A stretch of DNA of 64,000 bases, taken from positions 1-64,000 of the forward strand of contig JAUSJA010000008.1 of NCBI GenBank assembly GCA_030647905.1, written 5' to 3'. The notes under the pieces are model-generated. The model was not told the DNA's origin. It worked only from the letters and a program-made list of their open reading frames with translations, and ran no database searches. Of the stretch, positions 43,279 to 53,047 are shown piece by piece (position 1 is the first letter of the stretch; every line of letters begins with the position of its first letter). The position numbers and the translations under genes were made by a program. The DNA is from Gemmatimonadaceae bacterium. GTDB taxonomy: Bacteria; Gemmatimonadota; Gemmatimonadetes; Gemmatimonadales; Gemmatimonadaceae.

Positions 43279-44499
43279 ATGGCCGAGCCGGTTATTGAAT
43301 CGGGCCCGCTCGTTCTGGTGGCCGATGATGTCCCGACCAATGTCGAGCTGCTGATAGACCAGCTCCACACGCTCGGATACAGGACGATTGGCGCTCATGA
43401 CGGCCCTTCAGCGGTCGCCGCGTGCTTCGAGCACAATCCCGATCTCTGCATTCTCGATGTGTCCATGCCCGCGGGCGACCTGGGCGTGGACACGCGCTCG
43501 ACCGGCTTCGAGGTCTGCCGTCGCATCAAGCGCGACCCCCGCACGTCGCGCATCCCCGTGATATTCGTGACGGCGATGAACGACACGACCGATCGTGTGC
43601 GCGGCATCGAGGCCGGCGGAGACGATTTTCTCACCAAGCCGCACAATCGTCTCGTGCTCGGCGCCCGCGTTCGCAGCCTGCTCAAGCTGAAGGCGGCGAC
43701 CGACGCGCTCGAGAACAGCTATCGCAAGCTCCGCGAGCTCGAGAAGGTTCGCGACGACCTGATGAAGATGATCGTGCACGATCTCAAGACCCCGCTGACA
43801 TCCGTGCTTGCGACGCTCGAGCTGCTCGCCGACGGTGATTTCGGCGGCCTGACGGACGACCAGAAGCGCGCGGTGAGCGACGCTGAGGGGAAGGCGGAGG
43901 ATCTTCTCGCCCTCATCGAGGACATCCTCGAAGTGTCGCGCATCGAGGAGTCGGCGGTGAAGCTGTCGCGTACGCCGATCGCGCCGGCGGCGCTATTGAG
44001 TGAACTGGTTTACGAGTGGCAGCACCGGTTCCAGCAGGAGAAAACGACTGCCTCGCTCAAGGTGGACGAGGACACTCCCGTCTTCCACGCCGACAAGGCG
44101 CTGCTCAAGCGCGTGTTCTCGAACCTGATTCAGAACGCGGTGACGCACTCGTCCAGTCCAATTGATCTCGTGATGAGCGCGCGCCAGGCGGGAGATTCGG
44201 TGTTGTTCACGGTCTCCGACAATGGGCCAGGAATTCCACCGGAGTATCATGAGGTGATCTTCCGCAAGTTCGGCCAGGTCGCCGGAACCAAAACGCCACG
44301 TGTTCGCAGCTCCGGCCTCGGACTCACCTTCTGCAAGCTCGTAGTGGATCTCCACGGCGGGATGATCTGGGTGCGGAGCCACGAGGGGGAGGGAAGCGCG
44401 TTCTTCGTGCAGATTCCCATCAAGCCAGTCGAAGATTCCGGCACCGAGGAGGGAACCGCGCCACGGACGCGCTCACGCGGAACGCTCCCGGGCGGCTGA
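43279..44499 (+). CDS. Soluble hybrid response regulator-histidine kinase
   Basis: 406 residues, no membrane segment. Receiver domain (about 12-135) with Asp60 (CILDVSMP) and a slightly enlarged beta3-alpha3 loop (AGDLGVDTRSTG). HisKA with His167 (MIVHDLKTPLTSV), then HATPase with N box (LLKRVFSNLIQNAVTHS), DNGPGIPPE and SSGLGLTFCKLVV. It likely receives a signal by phosphotransfer or protein contact and autophosphorylates. It follows the barrel gene by 5 bases and overlaps mtaB. Confidence 0.92.
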   Translation: MAEPVIESGPLVLVADDVPTNVELLIDQLHTLGYRTIGAHDGPSAVAACFEHNPDLCILDVSMPAGDLGVDTRSTGFEVCRRIKRDPRTSRIPVIFVTAMNDTTDRVRGIEAGGDDFLTKPHNRLVLGARVRSLLKLKAATDALENSYRKLRELEKVRDDLMKMIVHDLKTPLTSVLATLELLADGDFGGLTDDQKRAVSDAEGKAEDLLALIEDILEVSRIEESAVKLSRTPIAPAALLSELVYEWQHRFQQEKTTASLKVDEDTPVFHADKALLKRVFSNLIQNAVTHSSSPIDLVMSARQAGDSVLFTVSDNGPGIPPEYHEVIFRKFGQVAGTKTPRVRSSGLGLTFCKLVVDLHGGMIWVRSHEGEGSAFFVQIPIKPVEDSGTEEGTAPRTRSRGTLPGG

Positions 44500-45767
44500 T
44501 GAAGGTTTTCGTACGCACGTACGGCTGCCGCGCGAACCAGTACGATACGGAAGCGGTGCGACAGATGCTCGCATCCGCCGGCGTCGAAGAGACCGTAGAT
44601 CCTTCGGAAGCAGATTACGCTGTCCTCAACAGCTGCACCGTGACCGCATCGGCGGAAGCGGATCTACGTTCCGATGTCAGGGCGCTGGCGCGCGGCAATC
44701 CCGGCATCCGGACGGTGATCATGGGTTGCGCGTCGGGACTTCCCGGGCGGGACGAGGGCGTTGCGCCGCTGAGGACGCTTCCGCGTGTGAGCGAGATCGT
44801 CGCCGGCGCGGATGTTCCGGCCGTCGCCGCCGCGCTGGGGATACGGCGCTCCGAACCGGCCGGCGCCGCTTCACCGGGTGAAGTTGCAATGCAGACTGGG
44901 GCTCGTGCGCTGCTTCGCATCCAGGAAGGCTGCGACGAGCACTGCACGTTCTGCGCGACGACGCTGTCGCGTGGATCGAGCCGCTCGCGTGCGGTTGCCG
45001 ATGTTCTTCACGAAGCGCGAGGGCTTGCGGTATCACACCCGGAAATTGTCCTGACCGGAATTCACATCGGGAGCTACGGACTCGACATCGGATCGTCACT
45101 GGGTGAGCTGGTCGAGACACTGATCGGCGGCATCCCGGATGTGCGCTTTCGTCTGTCTTCCGTCGAAGCGACCGAAGTGGATGACCGCCTCGCCGCGCTG
45201 CTTGGCTCCGGTGGGTCGCGATTGGCGCCCCATCTTCATGCACCGCTCCAGTCCGGATCCGATTCGGTACTTCGACGTATGGGCCGACACTGGTATACAG
45301 CCTCGGCGTACGAGGCGGCTGTCCTCCGCCTTACGGGGACCGGGCGGCCGTTCGGCCTTGCCGCCGATGTCATCAGCGGTTTTCCCGGTGAGAGCGAATC
45401 GGATCACATGGACACCGTTCGACTCGTCGAGCGGCTGCCCTTCACGTCGCTGCACGTATTCCCGTATTCGCCGCGTCCCGGGACCGCTGCTGTCGGGCTC
45501 GGCGATCATGTGCAAGCGTCGGTCGCCGGCCGTCGTGCGCGCGAGCTCCGCGAGCTCGCGAAGGAGAAGGCGGCAACTTACCGATCGAGGCGCGCGGGAG
45601 GGGATTGCGACGTCGTCGTCACTGGGCGCGGCAAAGGGCTCACCGAGGATTATCTTTCGGTCTCGGTTTCGGACGCATCCATGCCGAGATGCTCCCGCTT
45701 CACGGGAGTTCTTCGCGATGTTGATGGCCAGCTCATCGCGTTTCCTGCCGGCGATACCCAGGCATGA
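44499..45767 (+). CDS. mtaB: tRNA t6A37 methylthiotransferase MtaB
   Basis: Radical-SAM enzyme that makes ms2t6A37. 422 residues: N-terminal [4Fe-4S] ligands in YGCRANQYDT, NSCTVT and MGCAS, radical SAM CDEHCTFC near 146-153, and a short TRAM-like C-terminus. The RANQ segment and the lower match to MiaB distinguish the subfamily. It overlaps miaB (ATGA), so two related methylthiotransferases are made together. Confidence 0.88.
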   Translation: MKVFVRTYGCRANQYDTEAVRQMLASAGVEETVDPSEADYAVLNSCTVTASAEADLRSDVRALARGNPGIRTVIMGCASGLPGRDEGVAPLRTLPRVSEIVAGADVPAVAAALGIRRSEPAGAASPGEVAMQTGARALLRIQEGCDEHCTFCATTLSRGSSRSRAVADVLHEARGLAVSHPEIVLTGIHIGSYGLDIGSSLGELVETLIGGIPDVRFRLSSVEATEVDDRLAALLGSGGSRLAPHLHAPLQSGSDSVLRRMGRHWYTASAYEAAVLRLTGTGRPFGLAADVISGFPGESESDHMDTVRLVERLPFTSLHVFPYSPRPGTAAVGLGDHVQASVAGRRARELRELAKEKAATYRSRRAGGDCDVVVTGRGKGLTEDYLSVSVSDASMPRCSRFTGVLRDVDGQLIAFPAGDTQA

Positions 45768-47104
45768 CAGAAGTGAACCGCTCCACAGTCTACATCGAGA
45801 CCTACGGTTGCCAGATGAACGTCAGCGATTCCGAGTTAATGCTCGGAAAGCTCGCTGCGTCCGGGTATGACGAGGTGGAGACACCCGAAGCGGCCGACGT
45901 GATTCTGGTCAACACCTGCGCGATCCGTGAGCACGCGGAACAGCGTGTCATGGGCCGCCTCGGCGAAATGAAAAGCAGAATGAAGCCCGATGCGATACTT
46001 GGCGTCACGGGTTGCATGGCGCAGCGCCTGGGTCCTCAGATTCTCGAGCGCGCGGGTCATGTGAGCCTCGTCATCGGGCCCGATGGATATCGCTCGCTGC
46101 CGTTTCTCCTGGAAAACGCGCGGCGCGGGATGAAGGCGACGGCGACCGACTTCGATCTCGAGGAGCATTACGAGGACTTCAAGCCGCGCCGGTTCGACAA
46201 GGTCAAGGCGTGGATCCCCGTTCAGCGCGGATGCGACTACCGGTGCACCTACTGCATCGTGCCGACGACGCGCGGTCCGGAGAGAAGCCGGCGCCTCGAG
46301 GAAGTCGTGCGTGAAGCTGGCGAAGTCGTCGCCGAAGGGATGTCGGAAGTGGTGCTGCTCGGCCAGACGGTAAACTCCTACACCGATGGCCGGCATGACT
46401 TCGCCGATCTTCTTCGTGAGGTGGGAAGCGTCTCCGGCATTCGTCGGCTGCGGTTCACCAGTCCGCATCCGAACGACTTCAGCGACCGTGTAATTGACGC
46501 GATCGCCGGGACCGCGGCGGTGTGCGAGCATGTTCATCTGCCGATGCAGTCCGGGTCCACGCGGGTTCTCAAGCGCATGCTCAGGCGTTACAGCCGCGAA
46601 GGGTACATGGAGTGCGTCGCGCGTCTCCGCCGCGCGGTGCCGGGACTCTCGCTGACGACGGACATCATCGTCGGATTTCCCGGCGAGAGCGATGCCGACT
46701 TCGAGGAGACGCTGAGCGCCGTTCGGGAGGTCGGATTCGAGGACGCCTACACGTTCAGGTTCTCCCCGCGCGAAGGTACTCCGGCGACGCGGATGCCGTC
46801 CAGCGAGACGATTGCCGATGACGTCGCCAGCGAGCGACTGACGCGGCTCATCGAGACGGTCCGCGCGGGAACGCGAGCGCGCAATCTGCGCATGCTCGGC
46901 GAGCGAAGAGAGGTGCTCGTCGAGAAGGAAGCGCGCCGCGGCGGCCTGCTCCAGGCGCGCACGCGCGACTTCAAGACCGTCATCATTCCGGGGGAGGCGT
47001 CGCTGATCGGCAGCTACGCGACGGTGGAGCTGACAGGCACGACGGGATCCACGTTCACCGGATCCATCGTGCGCGACAGGGCCCATCTGCCGGTAGCGGT
47101 CTGA
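45764..47104 (+). CDS. miaB: tRNA i6A37 methylthiotransferase MiaB
   Basis: Adds the 2-methylthio group to i6A37. 446 residues: YIETYGCQMNVSDSE, VNTCAIREHAEQR and GVTGCMAQRLG (auxiliary cluster Cys), radical SAM CDYRCTYCIVPTTRG, HLPMQSGS, IIVGFPGES and a C-terminal TRAM domain (VLVEKEARR...). Full length. Confidence 0.96.
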   Translation: MTEVNRSTVYIETYGCQMNVSDSELMLGKLAASGYDEVETPEAADVILVNTCAIREHAEQRVMGRLGEMKSRMKPDAILGVTGCMAQRLGPQILERAGHVSLVIGPDGYRSLPFLLENARRGMKATATDFDLEEHYEDFKPRRFDKVKAWIPVQRGCDYRCTYCIVPTTRGPERSRRLEEVVREAGEVVAEGMSEVVLLGQTVNSYTDGRHDFADLLREVGSVSGIRRLRFTSPHPNDFSDRVIDAIAGTAAVCEHVHLPMQSGSTRVLKRMLRRYSREGYMECVARLRRAVPGLSLTTDIIVGFPGESDADFEETLSAVREVGFEDAYTFRFSPREGTPATRMPSSETIADDVASERLTRLIETVRAGTRARNLRMLGERREVLVEKEARRGGLLQARTRDFKTVIIPGEASLIGSYATVELTGTTGSTFTGSIVRDRAHLPVAV

Positions 47105-47200
47105 CGCAGCAGTAGCATGTCCCGCGCGGCGAAGTGATGCCGCGCGATTCGCTCACGCGACCATAGTGGGACGATTGCCGCACAGGATCGCCCGCTGCCT

Positions 47201-49231
47201 TTGATCGCGTTCGCATATTTCTGGTTCGCCGCGGGCCTTGTCGCGGGCTTCGGTGGATTCGCCTGGATCGCCTGCACGATGGGGCTGTTCGCTCTGCTCG
47301 TGGCCGCGGTGTGCCGCCGTACGAAAACTGCGGCACTTGCTCTGATGCTCATCGGCGGGGCGCTGTTGCCATTGACTTCGCAGGCGCCGACTCGGCGACA
47401 TGCCCCGAGGCCAGCCGATGCCGCGCGTCCGCCCGCTGTGACGCAGGGTCAGGACGCCAATCAGCTTCTCGAAGGCATGCGCGACCGGGCCTCGCGCGCA
47501 ATTGATCGATACTTCGGGCGGGACGCTCCGATGGCGCGTGCGCTGTTGATCGCGGATCAGCACCGCATTCCTCCCGAAATGCGTGACCGCTACGCGCGCG
47601 CCGGCATGGTGCACATGCTGTCGATTTCCGGATTGCACGTCGCGATAGTTGCCGGCGCAGTGATCCTGCTGCTGCAGGCCGCGCGAATACCTCGCGGCAC
47701 GGCCACGCTTCTCGGTGTCGGGATCACGGCGTTCTACGTTGCTGTAATCGGAGCTCCGGCCCCGGCCGTGCGCTCGGCGATGATGCTCGCCATCATCGCG
47801 GCCTCGCGGGCCACGCAGCGGCCGACTTCTCCGTGGGCGGGGCTCGCGGTGGGCGCGTTCGCGCCGCTGATAGTGCCGCGCACGGTGCTCGATCTCGGAT
47901 ATCAGCTCAGCGTCGTCGGGATCGCGGGGCTGATCGCGAGCGGAATGCTCGCTCGCAGGGTGCTGGTGAATCGCCTCGACGGATGGCGGCTCAGGATTGG
48001 GAAGGCGCTGTTGACATCGGTTGTCGCGACGGTGGTGACCGCGCCCCTCATTGCGTGGTATTTCGGCCGCATCAGTCTGATTGGGCCATTCGCGAACCTC
48101 GCCGCTGGTCCGGTCATCTCGATACTTCAGCCGACGCTTTTCCTGGCGCTGGCGTTCGCGCCCGCGCCGGTCTTCGCTCAGTTCTTCGCCGATGCCGCGC
48201 ATCCCATGCTGATCCTGTTCGACGACATCGCGAGGGTCTCGGCCGCGCTGCCGGCCGCATCGGTCACGGTAATTCCCTCGCTGCTCGCTGTCGTCGCCGG
48301 CGGGGCGGCCGTGACTGCGTTCGTGGCCGCGTGCATGAGCCGCTATCCAGGGCGGCCGATAGTGGCGGGTGCGGCGTGCCTTTGCTTCATCGCGTGGGCG
48401 CCCGCATTACCGCTGCCCTATGGCGGCGGCATGGAGATGCACGTGCTCGACGTGGGGCAGGGAGACGCCATCCTGGTCCGGTCGGACCGCGGCCGGTGGA
48501 TCGTGTTCGACGCCGGGCGGATATGGAGCTCGGGCGACGCCGGTCGCGCGACAATCGTTCCGTATATCATGAGCCGCGGCGGAGCGGTTTCCGCGTTCGT
48601 GTTATCGCACGCGCACGCCGACCATGTCGGCGGCGCGGTGTCGGTGATCAGGTCACTGCGTCCGCGCGTCTTCTGGGATTCCGCGTTTCCACAGGGAAGC
48701 GGCGTCTACGAGGAGACTCTGAAGGCGGCGCGAAGTAACGGTGTGGAATGGCGGCGCGTGCATGCGGGCGACTCGCTGCGCGTGGATGGAGTGCTCATTC
48801 AGTTTCTCGCGCCGGATTCAGCGTGGACGTCGTCGCTCGCCGATCCAAACGAGGCGAGCACGATCGCCCTCGTGCAATACGGCTCGACGCGATTCCTGCT
48901 CACCGGCGACGCTGAGCGTGCGGAGGAAAGCTGGCTCCTCGATCACGCGCGAAGCGATCTTGCCGCCGACGTCCTCAAGGTCGGACACCATGGGAGCTCG
49001 ACGAGCAGTGGGGACGATTTTCTTGCGGCCGTGCATCCGTCGCTGGCGATCATCTCCGTCGGAGCCGATAATCTGTATGGGCATCCGAGCGCCGACGTTC
49101 TCGCCGCGCTCGGGCGCGTCGGGGCGCGGACCGTGCGAACCGACAGATCGGGAACCGTCGTTGTCCGGAGCGACGGCACGCGCATAACGTTCGAAGCGGG
49201 CGGAGAGCATTGGGATATCTCGCGAGAGTAG
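47201..49231 (+). CDS. comEC: DNA uptake channel ComEC/Rec2
   Basis: Inner-membrane channel for transforming DNA. 676 residues: competence domain with HMLSISGLHVAIVAG and PAVRSAMMLAIIAAS, several helices, then a metallo-beta-lactamase domain (LDVGQGDAILVRS, SHAHADHVGG, TGDAERAEESWL, KVGHHGSS). It is shorter than the 750-850 residues usual for the family, with little left of the N-terminal OB part. TTG 47201 is the most upstream usable start. Two-metal His/Asp ligands are intact. Confidence 0.92.
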   Translation: MIAFAYFWFAAGLVAGFGGFAWIACTMGLFALLVAAVCRRTKTAALALMLIGGALLPLTSQAPTRRHAPRPADAARPPAVTQGQDANQLLEGMRDRASRAIDRYFGRDAPMARALLIADQHRIPPEMRDRYARAGMVHMLSISGLHVAIVAGAVILLLQAARIPRGTATLLGVGITAFYVAVIGAPAPAVRSAMMLAIIAASRATQRPTSPWAGLAVGAFAPLIVPRTVLDLGYQLSVVGIAGLIASGMLARRVLVNRLDGWRLRIGKALLTSVVATVVTAPLIAWYFGRISLIGPFANLAAGPVISILQPTLFLALAFAPAPVFAQFFADAAHPMLILFDDIARVSAALPAASVTVIPSLLAVVAGGAAVTAFVAACMSRYPGRPIVAGAACLCFIAWAPALPLPYGGGMEMHVLDVGQGDAILVRSDRGRWIVFDAGRIWSSGDAGRATIVPYIMSRGGAVSAFVLSHAHADHVGGAVSVIRSLRPRVFWDSAFPQGSGVYEETLKAARSNGVEWRRVHAGDSLRVDGVLIQFLAPDSAWTSSLADPNEASTIALVQYGSTRFLLTGDAERAEESWLLDHARSDLAADVLKVGHHGSSTSSGDDFLAAVHPSLAIISVGADNLYGHPSADVLAALGRVGARTVRTDRSGTVVVRSDGTRITFEAGGEHWDISRE

Positions 49232-49611
49232 GGAAGGAACTTGTTGGCAACCCGGTGGACCTGCCGGAGGCGTTGACTGAGTCGTGGCCGGAGCTCGTCA
49301 CGCTGCGTTTCAGACGGGGCGGCCTGCCGCTGCGGATAGGCGGTTGGCTGCTCGGTCAGGCGACCGTTGCGGCGATCACTCTGGGACGAACGATCTTTCT
49401 TGCGCCTGCCACCCGGTTCGACCCTGAGCTGCTCTTGCACGAGCTTCGTCACGTCCAGCAGTTTTCCGAGCGCAGATCGTTTCCCCTCCGTTACATTTGG
49501 GAGAGTCTGCGGAGAGGCTATCACGCCAATCGCTACGAGGCCGACGCGCGCAGCTACGCCGCTCGCCGCCTCGCGCGCGCTACCGGATCCGGGTCCGAAG
49601 AGGATGCATAA
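49210..49611 (+). CDS. Small protein with an HELRH metallopeptidase-like motif
   Basis: 133 residues, TTG 49210, overlapping the end of comEC by 22 bases and the start of fbp by 8. The centre reads LLLHELRHVQQFSE, an HExxH-type zinc motif with Leu-Arg between (HELRH keeps H, E and H), then YIWESLRRGYHANRYEADARSYA with an EADA that could supply the third ligand. Similar small HExxH proteins of unknown substrate accompany DUF4157-like domains. No signal peptide. Function unknown. Confidence 0.75.
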   Translation: MGYLARVGKELVGNPVDLPEALTESWPELVTLRFRRGGLPLRIGGWLLGQATVAAITLGRTIFLAPATRFDPELLLHELRHVQQFSERRSFPLRYIWESLRRGYHANRYEADARSYAARRLARATGSGSEEDA

Positions 49612-50649
49612 CGTGGTGCAGCATACGGCTACTTCGGTCGTGACGATCGAGCGGTACATCATCGAGCAGGAAAAGCTTCACCCGGACGCGACCGGCGAGC
49701 TGTCGGGCCTTCTCTACGATCTGGCACTCGCGGCGAAGATGATCGCCAACAAGGTGCGCAGCGCCGGGCTCGCCGACATCCTCGGATCCGCTGACCACAC
49801 GAACGTCCAGGGCGAGACGCAGCAGAAGCTCGACGTCATCTCCAACGAGATCATCATCAAGGCGGTGGATCACGGCGGCCGTCTGTGCGCTCTGGCGTCG
49901 GAGGAAGAGCCGGACATCATCCAGATTCCGGACAACTTCAAGTGCGGCAAGTACTGCCTGCTGTTCGATCCGCTCGACGGCTCGTCCAACATTGACGTGA
50001 ACGTGCCCGTGGGGACGATTTTCTCCGTGGTGAAGAAGATCAGCCGCGGCGCACGCGGCGAGATGGAGGACATGCTGCAGCCGGGACGGCGCCAGGTCGT
50101 TGCCGGCTACGTCATCTACGGATCGAGCACGATGCTCGTGTACACGACGGGACGGGGCGCGCACGGATTCACGCTGGATCCATCCATTGGCGAGTTCCTC
50201 CTTTCGCACCCGAACATCCGCATTCCCAACAGCGGCAGGTATCTCTCGGTCAACGACTCGTATGAGCAGCTGTGGTCGGACAAGGTGCGCGCAGTGATGC
50301 GGCGCTTTCGCGGTATCGACGGCGAGCGGACGCCGATGAGTGTCCGGTATGTCGGATCTCTCGTCGCGGACTTCCACCGCAACCTTCTCGGAGGCGGCTT
50401 GTTCGCGTATCCGTCGAACACCAGGAACCCCAAGGGAAAGCTGCGGCTGCTGTACGAAGCAAATCCGCTCGCATTCATCGTCGAGCAGGCTGGCGGCGCG
50501 GCGACCAACGGCGACACCCGGATTCTCGACCTTGAGCCGACTGATCTGCATCAGCGTACTCCGCTGTACATCGGCAGCAAGGGCGACGTGGACATCGCGA
50601 CCTCGATGCTCGCCGGGTCCGTTCCGGATGAGACGCCGCTAGCGGCCCG

Positions 50650-50653
<4 letters not shown>
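49604..50653 (+). CDS. fbp: Fructose-1,6-bisphosphatase class I
   Basis: Gluconeogenic phosphatase. 349 residues: [26 protein letters not shown] (metal Glu pair), [16 protein letters not shown] signature, [32 protein letters not shown] 49604 chosen (AGAGG just upstream). The frame is open further 5', but it would overlap the HELRH gene. The ATGA overlap couples it to the mutase gene. Confidence 0.96.
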
Positions 50654-52260
<1,607 letters not shown>

Positions 52261-52289
52261 CCGGTCGTCTGCCATGTCTCTGCACTCGT

Positions 52290-52314
52290 CACGGAGACAC
52301 AAAGAACACGGAGG
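52290..52314 (+). repeat. Left arm of imperfect inverted repeat
   Basis: CACGGAGACACAAAGAACACGG matches the complement of 52501-52524 (CCACGGAGACACGAAGACACGG) with two differences. Such 'cacggagacac' repeats recur in many genomes. Confidence 0.75.
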
Positions 52315-52377
52315 GAAACGGTTGTTGGGGGAACTGCGGGACCACGCATAGTGCGGTGCTGAGGGCCTCCATTGAGC

Positions 52378-52491
52378 ATGAGCCTGAGCCATAAGGAGAC
52401 CGAGAGCCTCACGAAACGTATTATCGGCGCTGCGATAGAAGTGCATCGGCATCCTGGACCGGGATTGCTGGAATCGACATACGAAGATTGA
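52378..52491 (+). pseudogene. Truncated GxxExxY-type gene
   Basis: ATG 52378 opens a 37-codon frame: [20 protein letters not shown], then [16 protein letters not shown] and TGA. The 'IIGAAIEVH...GPGLLES.YE' block is the N-terminal signature of GxxExxY (PD-(D/E)XK-like) proteins, which normally run to about 120-140 residues. The rest of the family sequence is missing. The fragment sits between the two arms of the inverted repeat. Confidence 0.7.
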
Positions 52492-52500
52492 GGCGTTTTT

Positions 52501-52524
52501 CACCGTGTCTTCGTGTCTCCGTGG
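52501..52524 (-). repeat. Right arm of imperfect inverted repeat
   Basis: Complement of 52290-52314 with two differences. With the left arm it brackets the truncated GxxExxY frame in the 400-base gap between the mutase and fmdB-like genes. Confidence 0.75.
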
Positions 52525-52663
52525 CAAGCAGGGCGGCTCGCCTCCATCCTGCCAACTCGAAACTGACCCACTACTGTAGATAGGGTCGTCGCTTGAGGGA
52601 GCCACCGCGCCCTCGTAACTTTGAAGGTTCGCGTCCCAAGTGCGTCCCTTCCCGTAATTCAGC

Positions 52664-53047
52664 ATGCCGCTGTACGAGTTTCGCTGCCCGATTGGGCATG
52701 ATTTCGAAAAATTCTATCGCTCCATAGGCTCCGCCAGCTCGGAGGAAAAGTGTCCCGAGTGCGGCGCCACAGCCGTGCGCCGAATCTCCGCGACCGGTCT
52801 CGTGTTCAAGGGATCCGGCTTCTACATCACGGATTACGGAAAGGACGGAAAGAAGGCGGAACGGGCTGCTGCAGCCAGCAGCGCCGCGAAAACCACATCG
52901 GCGGAAACCAAGCCCTCGACGGCCGAGGCGACGCCGGCAAAGCCGGCAGAGAGCAGCTCGGGCTCGGACGCGCCGAAAGCAGTCTCGGAGCCCAAGCCGG
53001 CCGCGACGCCAGCAAAGCTGGCTGCGACGCCCAGGAAATCCGAATGA
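52664..53047 (+). CDS. FmdB-type zinc-ribbon protein with low-complexity tail
   Basis: 127 residues. Residues 1-50 are the zinc ribbon MPLYEFRCPIGHDFEKF...EKCPECGATAVRRI (CP.GH variant followed by CPxC), and then KGSGFYITDYGKDGKK is typical of the FmdB regulatory family. Residues about 65-127 are Ala/Lys/Pro/Ser repeats (AKPAESSS, KPAATPAKLAATP) likely disordered. Role in this family is unclear. It overlaps argS (ATGA). Confidence 0.85.
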   Translation: MPLYEFRCPIGHDFEKFYRSIGSASSEEKCPECGATAVRRISATGLVFKGSGFYITDYGKDGKKAERAAAASSAAKTTSAETKPSTAEATPAKPAESSSGSDAPKAVSEPKPAATPAKLAATPRKSE

